Counted from the stretch's first letter, positions 25,806 to 35,195 are shown. The stretch: DNA of 64,000 nt from Actinomadura physcomitrii (GCF_008923205.2 NZ_WBMS02000020.1:62001-126000); one strand, 5' to 3'. Notes: a model not told the origin generated them from the sequence alone. Made by a program: numbers and translations.

Positions 25806-27286
25806 TGACCGTGATGTTGATCGTCCCGATCGGGGCGCCGATCGCCGCCGCGGGCGCCTACGCGGCACTGGGTTGGCGGCGCGCCACGGCCTGGCTGGGC
25901 GCCGTCGCCGCCGCCGTGGTGCTGGCCTCCGGAGCCGTGCTGGCCGCCTCGACCGATGACCGTCCGCCCACCGCCCTGGACGGGCTGCTGCGGGCGGACG
26001 CGCTGAGCGCGTTCATGCTGATCGTGATCGGCGCGGTGGCGCTGCTCGCCATGCTCGCCAGCCCCGGATACCTGGCCGCCGAGAAGGCCGCCGGGCATGC
26101 CACCGGCCGCGACACGCGCCGCTACGGCGTCCTCACCCAGGGATTCGTCGCGGCGATGGCGCTGGGCGTGCTGGCCGCGAGCCTCGGCGTGCTGTGGGTC
26201 GCGGTCGAGGCCACCACGATCCTGACGGCGTTCCTGGTCGGCCACCGCCGCACCCGCAACGCCACCGAGGCCGCCTGGAAGTACGTGGTGATCTGCTCCA
26301 CCGGCATCGCGCTGGCGTTCCTGGGCATCGCGCTGCTGCATTTCGCCGCCCGGCACGCCCAGGTCCCCTCCTCGGGATCGCTGGACTTCACCCAGCTCAC
26401 CGCGTACGCCGGACGGCTGGACCCCGGCGTCACGCGGATCGCCGTCGCGCTGCTGGTGCTGGGCTTCGGCGCCAAGGCGGGCCTGGCGCCCCTGCACGCC
26501 TGGCTGCCGGACGCGCACAGCCAGGCGCCCGCGCCCGTGTCCGCGCTGATGTCGGGTGTGCTGCTGTCGGTGGCCTTCTACGCCGTGCTGCGGGTCAAGG
26601 TGATCGCCGACATCGCGCTCGGCGCCGGGTTCGTCCGGGTGCTGCTGCTGATCATCGCGCTGGCGTCGCTCGCGCTGGCCGCGGCGCTGCTGCTCGCCCA
26701 GCGCGACTACAAGCGGATGCTCGCCTACTCCAGCATGGAGCACATGGGCCTGCTGGCCCTCGGCGCCGCGATCGGGTCGCGGCTCGCCGTCGCCGCCGTG
26801 CTGCTGCACGTCCTCGGGCACGGGCTGGCCAAGTCCGTGGCGTTCCTGGCGTCGGGGCAGATCCAGCAGGCCGTCGGCGGCAGCCGGATCGACGCGGCCC
26901 GCGGACTGGCCGCCCGCGCCCCGCTGGTGGCCGGCGGGTTCGGCGCCGCCGTCCTGGCGCTGCTCGGCTTCCCGCCGTTCAGCCTGTTCGCCAGCGAGAT
27001 CGGGATCTTCCGCGCCGGCTTCGACGCGGGGCTCGGCTGGGCCGTCGCCGCCGCCCTGGCGCTCCTGCTGCTCATCACCGCGTCCCTGGCCGCCCGGACC
27101 GGCCGGATGCTGCTCGGCGCCCCCAAGACCGGCCCCGGCGCCGCCACCCTCCCCTTCCGCCCCGCCGCGGCGGCCGGAGCGGCCCTCGTCGCGGGGCTGG
27201 TGGCCTGCGCCGCGCTCGGCATCACCATCTGGCCGCTGCACAGCCTGCTGGACCACGCGGCCGCGATCCTGGAAGCACACGGATGA
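25805..27286 (+). CDS. HyfF-like proton-conducting membrane subunit
   Basis: A 493-residue NuoN/NuoL-type antiporter-like subunit. It has KAGLAPLHAWLPDAHSQAPA near 225, with the conserved Lys and His, and DYKRMLAYSSMEHMGLLAL near 300. It is the second such subunit of the complex. Start chosen at the ATG in TGATG, where the HyfE-like stop overlaps by one base; the longer upstream frame is a shadow of the HyfE- and HyfC-like genes. Confidence 0.91.
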   Translation: MTVMLIVPIGAPIAAAGAYAALGWRRATAWLGAVAAAVVLASGAVLAASTDDRPPTALDGLLRADALSAFMLIVIGAVALLAMLASPGYLAAEKAAGHATGRDTRRYGVLTQGFVAAMALGVLAASLGVLWVAVEATTILTAFLVGHRRTRNATEAAWKYVVICSTGIALAFLGIALLHFAARHAQVPSSGSLDFTQLTAYAGRLDPGVTRIAVALLVLGFGAKAGLAPLHAWLPDAHSQAPAPVSALMSGVLLSVAFYAVLRVKVIADIALGAGFVRVLLLIIALASLALAAALLLAQRDYKRMLAYSSMEHMGLLALGAAIGSRLAVAAVLLHVLGHGLAKSVAFLASGQIQQAVGGSRIDAARGLAARAPLVAGGFGAAVLALLGFPPFSLFASEIGIFRAGFDAGLGWAVAAALALLLLITASLAARTGRMLLGAPKTGPGAATLPFRPAAAAGAALVAGLVACAALGITIWPLHSLLDHAAAILEAHG

Positions 27287-28851
27287 ACTCGCCCGACGAC
27301 ACCCCTCCCGACCGGCCCGCGGGACCACCGGTCGATCCGCCGATCGATCGGCCCGAACGCGTGGCCGCCGAGGTCGACACCCGCGTCCTGCCCGACCGGG
27401 CCGCCGCACTGCTGGGCGACGGGTTCCGGCTGGCCCTGGCCGCGGCCCACCAGGACCCGGACGCGCTGCGCGTGGTGTACCTGTTCACCAAGGCGAGGCA
27501 CGGCAGGGACGATCCCGAGCGCCGTACCGAACTGCACGTGCGGCTCGACCCCGCCGACCCGGTGCTGCCGAGCCTGGCCCGCCTCAGCTTCCCCGCCGGC
27601 CGGTTCGAACGCGAGATGCACGACCTGTACGGCATCGTCCCGCAGGACCATCCGCTGCCGCGCCGCCTGGTCCGCCACCACCACTGGCCCCGCGGCTGGT
27701 ACCCGATGCGCGACGACGCCGGCGCGCCGCCCCGGTTCGGCGACCCGGAGGGCCCCTACCCCTTCGTCCAGGTCGAAGGCCCCGGGGTCTACGAGATCCC
27801 GGTCGGGCCGGTGCACGCGGGAATGATCGAGCCCGGCCACTTCCGGTTCTCGGTCGTCGGCGAGACCATCCTCAAGCTCAAGGCCCGGCTGTGGTACGTC
27901 CACAAGGGCCTGGAGAAGCTGTTCCAGGGAAGGTCTCCGGCCGCCGCCCTGCCGATCGCCGAACGCGTCAGCGGCGACACCACCGTCGGCCACGCCCTGG
28001 CCTTCTGCCTGGCCGTCGAGGACGCCCTCGGCCTGCGGGTCTCCCCCGGCGTGCAGCGCATGCGGGCGATCCTGCTCGAGCTCGAACGGCTCTACAACCA
28101 CGTCACCGACCTGGGCGCCCTGTGCAACGACGTCGGCCACTCCATCCTCAACGCCCAGTTCGGCCGCGTCCGCGAGCAGCTCCTGCGCCTCAACGCCCAG
28201 GCAACCGGGCACCGGCTGCTGCGCGGCGGAGTCGTCCTGGGCGGCGCGGTCCTGCGCGCCGTCCCCGACCCGGACGCGCTGCGTGCGCTCGAGGCCGACA
28301 TCGCCGAACTCGCCGACCTGGCGCTCGGCCACACCGTGGTCGCCGACCGCTTCACCGGCACCGCCCCGCTGACCGCGCAGGCCGCCCGCGACCTCGGCAC
28401 CCTCGGCTACGTCGCGCGCGCCAGCGGCATCGGCGCCGACGCCCGCCGCGACCACCCGTTCACCGACCTGCGCCCGGCGCTGACCGTCCCGACCGCCGCC
28501 ACCGGCGACGTCCTGGCCCGCTTCCAGATCCGCGCCCGGGAGATCGCCGCCTCGATCGCCGTCGTCAGCGACCTCGCCTTCGGCATGTCCCCGGGCGCGA
28601 CGTCCTACTGGCCGCCGCTCACCCCGCCGGCGGAGCCGGCGTCCGGCGTCGGCATCGTCGAGGGCTGGCGCGGCACCATCGTCCACCGCGTCGAGCTCGC
28701 CCCCGGCGGCACCCTCACCCGCACCAAGATCGTCGACCCCTCGTTCTTCAACTGGCCCGCCCTGCCGGTCGCCCTGGCCGGCGCGATCGTCCCCGACTTC
28801 CCCCTGGTCAACAAGAGCTTCAACCTCTCCTACGCCGGCAACGACCTGTAA
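27283..28851 (+). CDS. HyfG/HycE-like large subunit lacking NiFe ligands
   Basis: A 522-residue fusion of a NuoC-like domain (residues about 30-160, with FEREMHDLYGIVP) and a NuoD/hydrogenase-large-subunit domain. The two Cys pairs that hold NiFe in group 4 hydrogenases are absent. The proximal motif reads ERVSGDTTVGHAL near 227-238 (Ser and Thr where Cys is expected), and the C-terminal motif reads DPSFFNW near 485 instead of DPCxxC. It therefore cannot be a NiFe hydrogenase and belongs with Ehr-type complexes whose electron partners are unknown. ATGA overlap with the preceding gene; it ends the operon. Confidence 0.9.
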   Translation: MNSPDDTPPDRPAGPPVDPPIDRPERVAAEVDTRVLPDRAAALLGDGFRLALAAAHQDPDALRVVYLFTKARHGRDDPERRTELHVRLDPADPVLPSLARLSFPAGRFEREMHDLYGIVPQDHPLPRRLVRHHHWPRGWYPMRDDAGAPPRFGDPEGPYPFVQVEGPGVYEIPVGPVHAGMIEPGHFRFSVVGETILKLKARLWYVHKGLEKLFQGRSPAAALPIAERVSGDTTVGHALAFCLAVEDALGLRVSPGVQRMRAILLELERLYNHVTDLGALCNDVGHSILNAQFGRVREQLLRLNAQATGHRLLRGGVVLGGAVLRAVPDPDALRALEADIAELADLALGHTVVADRFTGTAPLTAQAARDLGTLGYVARASGIGADARRDHPFTDLRPALTVPTAATGDVLARFQIRAREIAASIAVVSDLAFGMSPGATSYWPPLTPPAEPASGVGIVEGWRGTIVHRVELAPGGTLTRTKIVDPSFFNWPALPVALAGAIVPDFPLVNKSFNLSYAGNDL

Positions 28852-28896
28852 GCGGCCCGTCCCGATCTTGTCCGGGTGACGGTGGCATGGGACAAT

Positions 28897-28916
28897 CTAG
28901 TCAAACGATTGACTAG
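28897..28916. promoter_or_regulatory. LacI-type operator upstream of the glycosidase gene
   Basis: CTAGTCAAACGATTGACTAG has perfect 8-bp arms around ACGA. Its right half recurs exactly (AACGATTGACTAG) before the sugar-binding protein gene at 39.1 kb and nearly so before the SDR gene at 43.3 kb. The LacI gene in this cluster is the natural regulator. Confidence 0.85.
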
Positions 28917-28946
28917 AGGGGAGCAGGGCTTGACGGGACTGAGAAC

Positions 28947-31274
28947 GTGAGGCGCGGCTGGAAATGCGCGGCGGCGGTCGCCGGGGCCGCGGTGCTCGTC
29001 GCGGCGGGCGCGCCGGCGCTCGCACAGACGGCAGAGCCCGCGCGGACGACGGCCTGGCGGAACGGAGCGCTGCGGGTCGACACGGCCGGGGTGGTGTCGC
29101 GGTCGGACTTCGTGCTGGCGAAGCCGTCGTGGGAGTCCTACCAGAGCATGCCGCTCGGCAACGGCAGGCTGGGGGCGGCCCTGTGGGCGCAGGACGGGTT
29201 CAAGGCGCAGCTCAACCGCGCCGACACGTTCCCGAACCTGAAGTCGGCGGGGCAGCTCACCGTCCCGGGGCTGCTCCCGCTGATGCGGGCGCCCGACTAC
29301 CGGGGACGGCTGCGGCTGTACGACGGAGAACTGGCGCAGCAGGGCGGCGGCATGTCCGCCCGCAGCTACGTCCGGGCGGACCGGGACCAGTTCGTCCTGG
29401 AGGTGACCGGAGCCGACCCGGACAAGGCGCAGACCGCCGACCTGCGGCTGTGGCAGGGGCGCACGCCGGCCGCCTACGCGCGGCAGGGCGTGGCGGCGCT
29501 GGCCGAGACGTTCAAGGACGCCGCGTCCGGAAGCCTGACCGGCGCCGTCGCGGCGATGACCGCGGACGGCCGCGGCGTCACCGCGAAGGTCGTCGACGGC
29601 CTGACGGTGCGTCTGACCTTCAGGCCGAACAAGGACGGGAGCTTCCGCATCGTCACCGGGGTCCCCGCCTACACCGGCGGCGACGTCGGCAAGGCGGCCG
29701 GCGCGGCGCTCGCGGGGGCGTCGGACGGCGCGCAGCGGACCGAGGCCTACTGGCACCGCTTCTGGCAGGGCGCGGCGCCCATGCGGATCAGCTCGCCGGA
29801 CGGGACGGGCGAGTACATGGAGCAGTTGCGCGCGCAGCAGCTGTACATGACCGCGGCGACCATGCGCTCGGCGGTGCCGAGCAGCCACGGCGGCGTGATC
29901 AACATGTTCTCCCCCTGGCAGGACGCCGTGCACTGGTCGGCCGACTACTGGTGGCACTTCAACCTGCGCCAGCCCGTCTACACCAACCTCGGCGCGGACA
30001 CCGAGGAGTACAACACCCCCTACTTCCGGCTCTATCTCGACCGGCTGAAGCAGATGCGGGACTGGACGAAGGGCCACTGGGCGGGGGCCGAGGGCGCCTG
30101 CGTGGCTGAGTACCTGCGCTACGACGGCACGGCGGAGGCCTGCGACAGCGAGCGGCCGCCGGACTGGCTGAACCGGATCGTCTCGACGGGCCCGGAGGTC
30201 GTGCACAACCTGTGGCTGCAGTACCGCTACACCCGCGACGAGTCCGTACTGGACGAGGCGTACCCGCTGATGCGGGACGTGGCGCGCTTCTACCTGTCGA
30301 TCCTGCGCGAGGGCGGCGACGGGAAGCTGCACCTGGAGCATGTGAACGCGCTGGAGACGCAGTGGGACACCTCCGACCCCACCCCCGACCTCGCCGCCAT
30401 GCGGGTGATCTTCCCGATCATCGCGGCGCAGGCGGACCGGCGCGGTGATGCGGCGCTCGCGCGGGACCTGCGCGCCGCACTGCCGAGACTTCCGGACTTC
30501 CGCACCGTCACCCGCAACGGCGAGCAGGTCATCGCGTGGTCGGGGACGGACGAGGCGTCGCACAACACGCAGAACCCCGACACCGAGCCGCTGTTCCCAT
30601 GGGGCCTGTACGGCGCGGACTCGCCGCTGATGCAGGCGACGTTCCGCAACCGGGTGTTCGTGCAGACGCGCGAGTGGTCGGAGGACGCGCTGCTGGCCGC
30701 CAGGCTCGGCCTGGCCGGCGAGATGCGGAGCCTGCTCGTCCAGGGCACGAAGGACTTCCAGATCTTCCCGAGCGGGTTCGGCTCGCACGGCAAGAACGAC
30801 GACCCGGCGAAGAGCACGAACTACTACAACGGCTGGAACGCGGTGGTCGGGTCGTCGCTGCAGGAGGCGCTCGTCCAGTCGTACCAGGGCGTGGTGCGGG
30901 TGGCGCCGGCGTGGCCGAAGGACTGGGACGTCGCCGGGTCCGTGCAGGTCGAGGGCGGCCACCGGGTGAGCACCGAGGTGCGCGGCGGCGAGCCGAACGT
31001 GGTCGGGATCCAGGCGGCCGGTGACGACACGCTCCGGATCGCCAACCCGTGGCCCGGGCAGAAGGTGCGGGTCGTGGACGGCGCCACCGGGCGGGGCCGG
31101 CCGCTCGCCGGTCCGACCGCCGCCGGGGTGATCCGGCTCGCGGTCAAGGGCGGGCACTCCTACCTGCTGGAACGGGTCGGCGAGCCGTACGCGTCGTTCC
31201 GGTTCCAGGGCGTCGGCGGGCAGCCGGCGACCGAGGTCAGGAGGCTCGGCGACCGCACCCTCGGCGTCGGCTGA
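28947..31274 (+). CDS. Secreted GH95-like glycoside hydrolase
   Basis: A 775-residue exported enzyme. A Sec signal peptide covers residues 1-27 (MRRGWKCAAAVAGAAVLVAA, then GAPALAQ). YQSMPLGNGRLGAALW near 66 is the hallmark N-terminal motif of the GH95/DUF5703-type group. An (alpha/alpha)6 catalytic core follows (FSPWQDAVHWSADYWWHFNL), and the C-terminal domain has VRVAPAWPKDWDVAGSVQVE. GH95 members remove alpha-L-fucose or alpha-L-galactose from glycans. The linked fuconolactonase- and RhaM-type genes agree with a 6-deoxyhexose, but the exact family (GH95 or a DUF5703 relative) and linkage are uncertain. GTG start; the LacI box lies 30 bases upstream. Confidence 0.75.
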   Translation: MRRGWKCAAAVAGAAVLVAAGAPALAQTAEPARTTAWRNGALRVDTAGVVSRSDFVLAKPSWESYQSMPLGNGRLGAALWAQDGFKAQLNRADTFPNLKSAGQLTVPGLLPLMRAPDYRGRLRLYDGELAQQGGGMSARSYVRADRDQFVLEVTGADPDKAQTADLRLWQGRTPAAYARQGVAALAETFKDAASGSLTGAVAAMTADGRGVTAKVVDGLTVRLTFRPNKDGSFRIVTGVPAYTGGDVGKAAGAALAGASDGAQRTEAYWHRFWQGAAPMRISSPDGTGEYMEQLRAQQLYMTAATMRSAVPSSHGGVINMFSPWQDAVHWSADYWWHFNLRQPVYTNLGADTEEYNTPYFRLYLDRLKQMRDWTKGHWAGAEGACVAEYLRYDGTAEACDSERPPDWLNRIVSTGPEVVHNLWLQYRYTRDESVLDEAYPLMRDVARFYLSILREGGDGKLHLEHVNALETQWDTSDPTPDLAAMRVIFPIIAAQADRRGDAALARDLRAALPRLPDFRTVTRNGEQVIAWSGTDEASHNTQNPDTEPLFPWGLYGADSPLMQATFRNRVFVQTREWSEDALLAARLGLAGEMRSLLVQGTKDFQIFPSGFGSHGKNDDPAKSTNYYNGWNAVVGSSLQEALVQSYQGVVRVAPAWPKDWDVAGSVQVEGGHRVSTEVRGGEPNVVGIQAAGDDTLRIANPWPGQKVRVVDGATGRGRPLAGPTAAGVIRLAVKGGHSYLLERVGEPYASFRFQGVGGQPATEVRRLGDRTLGVG

Positions 31275-31305
31275 CCGAGCTTCGGCTGACCGAGCCCTCG
31301 CACGA

Positions 31306-31345
31306 GCGACGGCCGCGGTGCCCGGAGGGGCGCCGCGGCCGTCGC
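31306..31345. terminator. Hairpin terminator between the glycosidase and lacI-like genes
   Basis: Perfect 13-bp stem GCGACGGCCGCGG / CCGCGGCCGTCGC with a 14-base loop, between the convergent 3' ends at 31274 and 31357. A short GTTTCG follows on the plus side. Probably bidirectional. Confidence 0.85.
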
Positions 31346-31356
31346 GTTTCGTCCGG

Positions 31357-32394
31357 CTACTTCGGCTTGGCGGTGGACTGCCGCATGACCAGCTCGATCG
31401 GCTCGCGCACGACCTCCTCCACGGGATGGTCGGCGGGCACCGACAGCAGCAGCCGGGTGGCGCGGGCGCCGAGGGCGCGCAGCGGCATCCGGACCGTGGT
31501 CAGCGGCGGGATCAGGTACTCGGCCAGCGGCAGGTCGTGCACGGCGACCACCGACATCTCGCCCGGCACCGCGACGCCGTGCGCGCGCAGCGCGCTGAGG
31601 ACGCCGATCGCGGAGGTGACGTTGGCGACGAAGAGCGCGGTCGGCGGCTCCGGGCCGTCCAGCAGCCGGTGCACCGCCTGGGCGCCGCCCTCGGGCCCGT
31701 AGGTGCCCTGGACGAGGAGCCGCGGATCCTCCTCGACGCCCGCCGAGCGCAGCGCGGTGATGTAGCCGTCGCGGCGGCGGTGCGCGGTGTCGGCGCCGGC
31801 CGGCCCGCCGACGTGCGCGATGCGGCGGTGGCCGAGGTCGAGCAGGTGCTCGACGGCCATCCGGGCGCCGAGCACGTCGTCCAGGATGACGTGCCGGCCG
31901 GCGGCGGGGCCGCGGCGGTTGACGAACAGCCACGGCAGCCCGCGGTCGGCGAGCGTGGCCTGCTCCTCGTCGGTGATCGCGCCGCCGGCCAGCAGCAGCC
32001 CGTCGACGCGGCCCTGGCCGAGCAGGTCGAGGTAGCTCTGCGCGCCGCCGCGCCCGGCGGTGGACGAGCCGACCATGAGGGCGCAGCCCCGCTCCGCGGC
32101 CGCGGTCTCCGCTCCGGTGATGATCTCGGTGTAGACCGGGTTGGCGAAGTCGGGGATGAACAGGCCGACGGTGCCGGCCCGCGAGGTGCGCAGGCTGCGG
32201 GCGGCCGCGTTGGGCCGGTAGTCGAGCTCCTTCAGGGCGGCGAGCACCCTGGCCCGGGTCTCGGGGCGGATGTTCAGCAGGGGGTCGTCGTTGACGACGC
32301 GGGACACGACCGCCTTGTCGACGCCGGCCCGGCCGGCGACGTCGGCGAGCGTCACCCGGCGCGCGCGCCGGCCGCCCCCGGTGGACTGGGTCAC
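31357..32394 (-). CDS. LacI family transcriptional regulator
   Basis: A 345-residue repressor. Residues 14-35 form the helix-turn-helix (VTLADVAGRAGVDKAVVSRV) and YRPNAAARSLRTSR is the hinge; the remainder is a sugar-binding-protein-like sensor. It is the last gene of an eight-gene operon that its own operator would control, and the same box precedes the glycosidase gene and the second operon. The inducer is probably the imported sugar or a pathway intermediate. The GTG overlaps the stop of the preceding gene as GTGA. Confidence 0.95.
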   Translation of the reverse strand: MTQSTGGGRRARRVTLADVAGRAGVDKAVVSRVVNDDPLLNIRPETRARVLAALKELDYRPNAAARSLRTSRAGTVGLFIPDFANPVYTEIITGAETAAAERGCALMVGSSTAGRGGAQSYLDLLGQGRVDGLLLAGGAITDEEQATLADRGLPWLFVNRRGPAAGRHVILDDVLGARMAVEHLLDLGHRRIAHVGGPAGADTAHRRRDGYITALRSAGVEEDPRLLVQGTYGPEGGAQAVHRLLDGPEPPTALFVANVTSAIGVLSALRAHGVAVPGEMSVVAVHDLPLAEYLIPPLTTVRMPLRALGARATRLLLSVPADHPVEEVVREPIELVMRQSTAKPK

Positions 32395-33467
32395 AGTGGA
32401 CGCGCCTCACCGCTATCGATGGATTCGTACAGTGCCTCGACCAACGCAAGCGTACCGAGATTGTCGCGCGCGGCGGTGGGAGACGGCTCGTCCTCGGCGA
32501 TCCAGCGGAGCAGCCCCGCCATGGGCCCGGCGAACGCGCCGGGGATCCAGCGTTCGGTCACCGGGTAGGCCACCCAGCCGTCGGTGGGCGCGACGGAGCT
32601 GCTGACCTCCAGGGTGTCGGGGCGGCCGTGCGGGTAGTCGTACAGCAGGCCGAGCGTGCCGCGGATCGCGCCCTTGTCGCCGTCGATGCGGAACTCGGCG
32701 CGGAAGTCGCCGGTGCGGTTCTCGTGGTTGACGTGCAGGACCGCGCGGGCGCCGCCGTCGAACAGCAGCGTGCTCATGGTGCGGGACTCCCCCGCCTCGG
32801 CCTGGCCCGGTGTGCGGGACGCGGCGCAGAAGACGCGGGACGGGTCGCCGAGGATGCTGCGGACCGCGTCCAGGTAGTGGATCGAGTGGTACATGATCTC
32901 CAGCCGCTCGGAGCGGACGAGCCACGGCCAGCCGCTCCAGTCGGTCTTCACGTCCACGGTGAACGACATCGCGGTGGGGGTGCCGATCCAGCCGGCGCGG
33001 ACCATGGCGCGGGCGGCGGCGATCCCCTCGTCCCAGCGGAGCTGCTGGTTGACGGCCAGGCGGCGGCCGCGCGCCTCGGCGAGCCCGGCGATCTCGCGGG
33101 CCTCGGCGAGGGTCGGCGCGAGCGGCTTCTGGCACAGCAGGTGCTTGCCGGCCTCCAGCGCCGCGCGGGCGATCGGCGGCTGCGCGGTCGGGACGACGGC
33201 GATGTCGACGACCTCGACCTCGTCGTCCTTCAGCAGGTCGTCGAGGGAGGCGTAGACGTACGGGACGCCGTGCCGGGCGGCGACGTCCTCGGCGCGGTCC
33301 CGGTCGAGGTCGTAGATGCCGCGGACGGGCAGGTCGTGGGAGCGGTAGGCGGGCAGGTGCGCGACGTCGACGATCGCGCCCGCACCGACGACGGCGATGG
33401 GGCGGCGATGGCGGCCGGGCACCGAGATCCGGGTCTCGGCGGCGATCGGGGCGAACAGGTCGAGCAT
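32391..33467 (-). CDS. Gfo/Idh/MocA family oxidoreductase
   Basis: A 358-residue NAD(P)-dependent sugar dehydrogenase-like protein. The Rossmann loop is VVGAGAIVDVAH near 26 (GxGxxx form), and CQKPLAPT near 113 replaces the usual EKP motif while keeping the Lys. MYHSIHYLDAVRSILG near 193 supplies the conserved His-Asp region. In this setting it could oxidise the C1 or another hydroxyl of the imported sugar, feeding the lactonase next to it. The spacing to the lactonase-like gene is 13 bases. Confidence 0.92.
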   Translation of the reverse strand: MLDLFAPIAAETRISVPGRHRRPIAVVGAGAIVDVAHLPAYRSHDLPVRGIYDLDRDRAEDVAARHGVPYVYASLDDLLKDDEVEVVDIAVVPTAQPPIARAALEAGKHLLCQKPLAPTLAEAREIAGLAEARGRRLAVNQQLRWDEGIAAARAMVRAGWIGTPTAMSFTVDVKTDWSGWPWLVRSERLEIMYHSIHYLDAVRSILGDPSRVFCAASRTPGQAEAGESRTMSTLLFDGGARAVLHVNHENRTGDFRAEFRIDGDKGAIRGTLGLLYDYPHGRPDTLEVSSSVAPTDGWVAYPVTERWIPGAFAGPMAGLLRWIAEDEPSPTAARDNLGTLALVEALYESIDSGEARPL

Positions 33468-33480
33468 GGGGCGGCTCCGG

Positions 33481-34359
33481 TCAGGCGGGTGTCGGGACGG
33501 CCCCGGGCCGGGCGGGGCCGGGGATGCGGTAGACGTCGGCGGCGGTGCCGCCGAGGACGCGGGCGCGGTCGCCGGGCGTGAGGGCGAGGTCGTCGAGGAC
33601 CTTGGCGGTCTCGTTCCAGACCTTGCGGTAGCCGCCGGCGAGGACGGAGATGGGCCAGTCGCCGCCGAACATCAGCCGCTCGGCGCCGAACAGCTCGAGC
33701 GCGTGCTCGACGTAGGGGCGCAGGTCGGCGGCCGTCCAGGTGCCGTGGTCGGCGGCGGTGTTCAGCCCGGACACCTTGGCGTGGACGTTGGGGAAGGCGG
33801 CGGCGCGGGCGAGCAGGTCGGCCCAGGGGCGCCAGCCGCGCTCGGCGATCGGCGGCTTGGCGAGGTGGTCGATCACCAGCCGCAGGCCGGGGTGCCGCTC
33901 GGCGAGCATCGGCACGTGCTCCAGGTGGCGGGGCAGGACGGCGACGACGTCGAAGGTGAGGCCGCGCTCGGCCAGCGCGTCCAGCCCGTCGCGCAGGACG
34001 GGCTGCAGCAGCCAGTCGGGGTCCGGCTCCTCGTGGATGAGGTGCCGGACGCCGGCGTAGCGCGGGTCGCGCCGGTAGCGGTCGAGCGCTTCGGCGGCCT
34101 CGTCGGGGCGGGTGAGCGGGACCCAGCCGACGACGGCGCGGACGCGCGGCCAGCGGTCGGCGACCTCCAGCATGAAGTCGGTGTCGGCGTAGGAGTCGGC
34201 GGACTGGACGAGCACGGTCCCGTCGACCCCGCAGGCGTCCAGGTGCGGTCGGAGGTCGCCTTCCTCGAACGTGCGGTGGATGGGTCCCTGGTCGGGTGTC
34301 AGCCACGGGTAGGCGACCCGGTCCAGGTTCCAGAAGTGCTGGTGGGCGTCGATGATCAC
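33481..34359 (-). CDS. Amidohydrolase, L-fuconolactonase type
   Basis: A 292-residue TIM-barrel hydrolase of the COG3618 group, which hydrolyses sugar-acid lactones such as L-fuconolactone. It starts MIIDAHQHFWNLDRVAYPWL, the diagnostic N-terminal motif with HxH. LVIDHLAKPPI near 180 supplies a barrel His, and FGGDWPISVL near 240 the catalytic Asp. GTG at 34359 overlaps the stop of the mutarotase gene as GTGA. Together with a sugar dehydrogenase it would give an oxidative (non-phosphorylating) sugar pathway. Confidence 0.9.
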   Translation of the reverse strand: MIIDAHQHFWNLDRVAYPWLTPDQGPIHRTFEEGDLRPHLDACGVDGTVLVQSADSYADTDFMLEVADRWPRVRAVVGWVPLTRPDEAAEALDRYRRDPRYAGVRHLIHEEPDPDWLLQPVLRDGLDALAERGLTFDVVAVLPRHLEHVPMLAERHPGLRLVIDHLAKPPIAERGWRPWADLLARAAAFPNVHAKVSGLNTAADHGTWTAADLRPYVEHALELFGAERLMFGGDWPISVLAGGYRKVWNETAKVLDDLALTPGDRARVLGGTAADVYRIPGPARPGAVPTPA

Positions 34360-34703
34360 GGATGCTCCTCGGCTGCGGGCGGCGACTGCTGCTCCCGGAG
34401 GTTCCACACCTTCGCCAGCGCCCCGGTCCGGTCGTCGTCGCCCGGTTCGAAGCGGTCGACGAACGCGGCCATGTGCCGCTGCCACGCCTGGTCGGCCGGG
34501 TCGTCGGCGAGGATCTCCAGGGCTCTTGCGAAGTCGTCGGCGTCGACGAGGTGGAACAGGTGCCGGCCGCTGCGCCAGATCGTCCAGTCCCGGACCCCGG
34601 CCCGGCGCAGCGCGGCGAGCAGGTCGTCCGGGACGGCGGCGTGCTCGCGCTCGTAGGCGGCCTCCTGCCCCTCGCGCAGGACGCTGTGCAGCGCGATCCT
34701 CAT
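34356..34703 (-). CDS. L-rhamnose mutarotase family protein
   Basis: A 115-residue ferredoxin-like-fold protein of the RhaM/DUF718 family, which interconverts the anomers of 6-deoxy sugars. Visible features are EHAAVPDDLLAALRRAGVRD, WTIWRSGRHLFHLVDADDF and the C-terminal KVWNL. A position between the VOC and lactonase genes with 4-base overlaps on both sides shows strict co-translation. It supports an L-rhamnose- or L-fucose-like substrate for this regulon. Confidence 0.9.
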   Translation of the reverse strand: MRIALHSVLREGQEAAYEREHAAVPDDLLAALRRAGVRDWTIWRSGRHLFHLVDADDFARALEILADDPADQAWQRHMAAFVDRFEPGDDDRTGALAKVWNLREQQSPPAAEEHP

Positions 34704-35191
34704 GGCCGGCCTCCCGGGAGCAGGTGCGCGCGGTGCGGCGGCGGCTGGACGAGCTCGAGCGTGATGTCGTCGGGGTCCAGGAAGTAGCAGGCGGCGCCGC
34801 CGGTGTTGGCGCCGGCGGTGATGCGGTTGGGCGGCGAGACGAACCGGACGCCGAGGCCGGTGAGCCTTGCGTGCTCGGCGGTGATGTCGGCGACCGCGAA
34901 CGCCATGTGCGCGGCGCCCGGGTGGTGGCGGGCGGGGTCCTGCCGCTCGCCCCTCGGCTCGACGTACTCCACCAGCTCCAGGTCGTGGGTGCTGACGTGC
35001 TCGCCCTTCCCGGGGACGGCGAGCTGGGCCACGCGCAGCCGCGCGTCGGGGTAGCCGACGAGGGACCGCGTGTAGGCGTTGTCCTGGTCCTGGACGTGGA
35101 CGAGCTCCATGCCGAGGACGTCGCGGTAGAAGGCGACGGACCGGTCCAGGTCGGCGACGTGGAAGCTGAAGTGCCAGATCGCGGCGAGCAT
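34700..35191 (-). CDS. VOC family protein
   Basis: A 163-residue glyoxalase/dioxygenase-fold protein made of two beta-alpha-beta-beta-beta units. Metal-ligand candidates are His in FSFHVADLD near 10, His in AAHMAFAVAD near 95 and Glu in DITLELVQPP near 148. Nothing fixes its reaction. It is co-transcribed with sugar transport and lactonase genes, four bases after the permease stop, so a role as isomerase or lyase on a sugar-acid intermediate is possible. Confidence 0.88.
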   Translation of the reverse strand: MLAAIWHFSFHVADLDRSVAFYRDVLGMELVHVQDQDNAYTRSLVGYPDARLRVAQLAVPGKGEHVSTHDLELVEYVEPRGERQDPARHHPGAAHMAFAVADITAEHARLTGLGVRFVSPPNRITAGANTGGAACYFLDPDDITLELVQPPPHRAHLLPGGRP

Positions 35192-35195
35192 CCCG

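Noticed and set aside
27283..28851. Calling the operon at 21.6-28.9 kb a hydrogenase 4 or formate hydrogenlyase
   Set aside because: All four expected NiFe cysteines of the large subunit are replaced, and no formate dehydrogenase, maturation genes or ferredoxin-like subunit are present.
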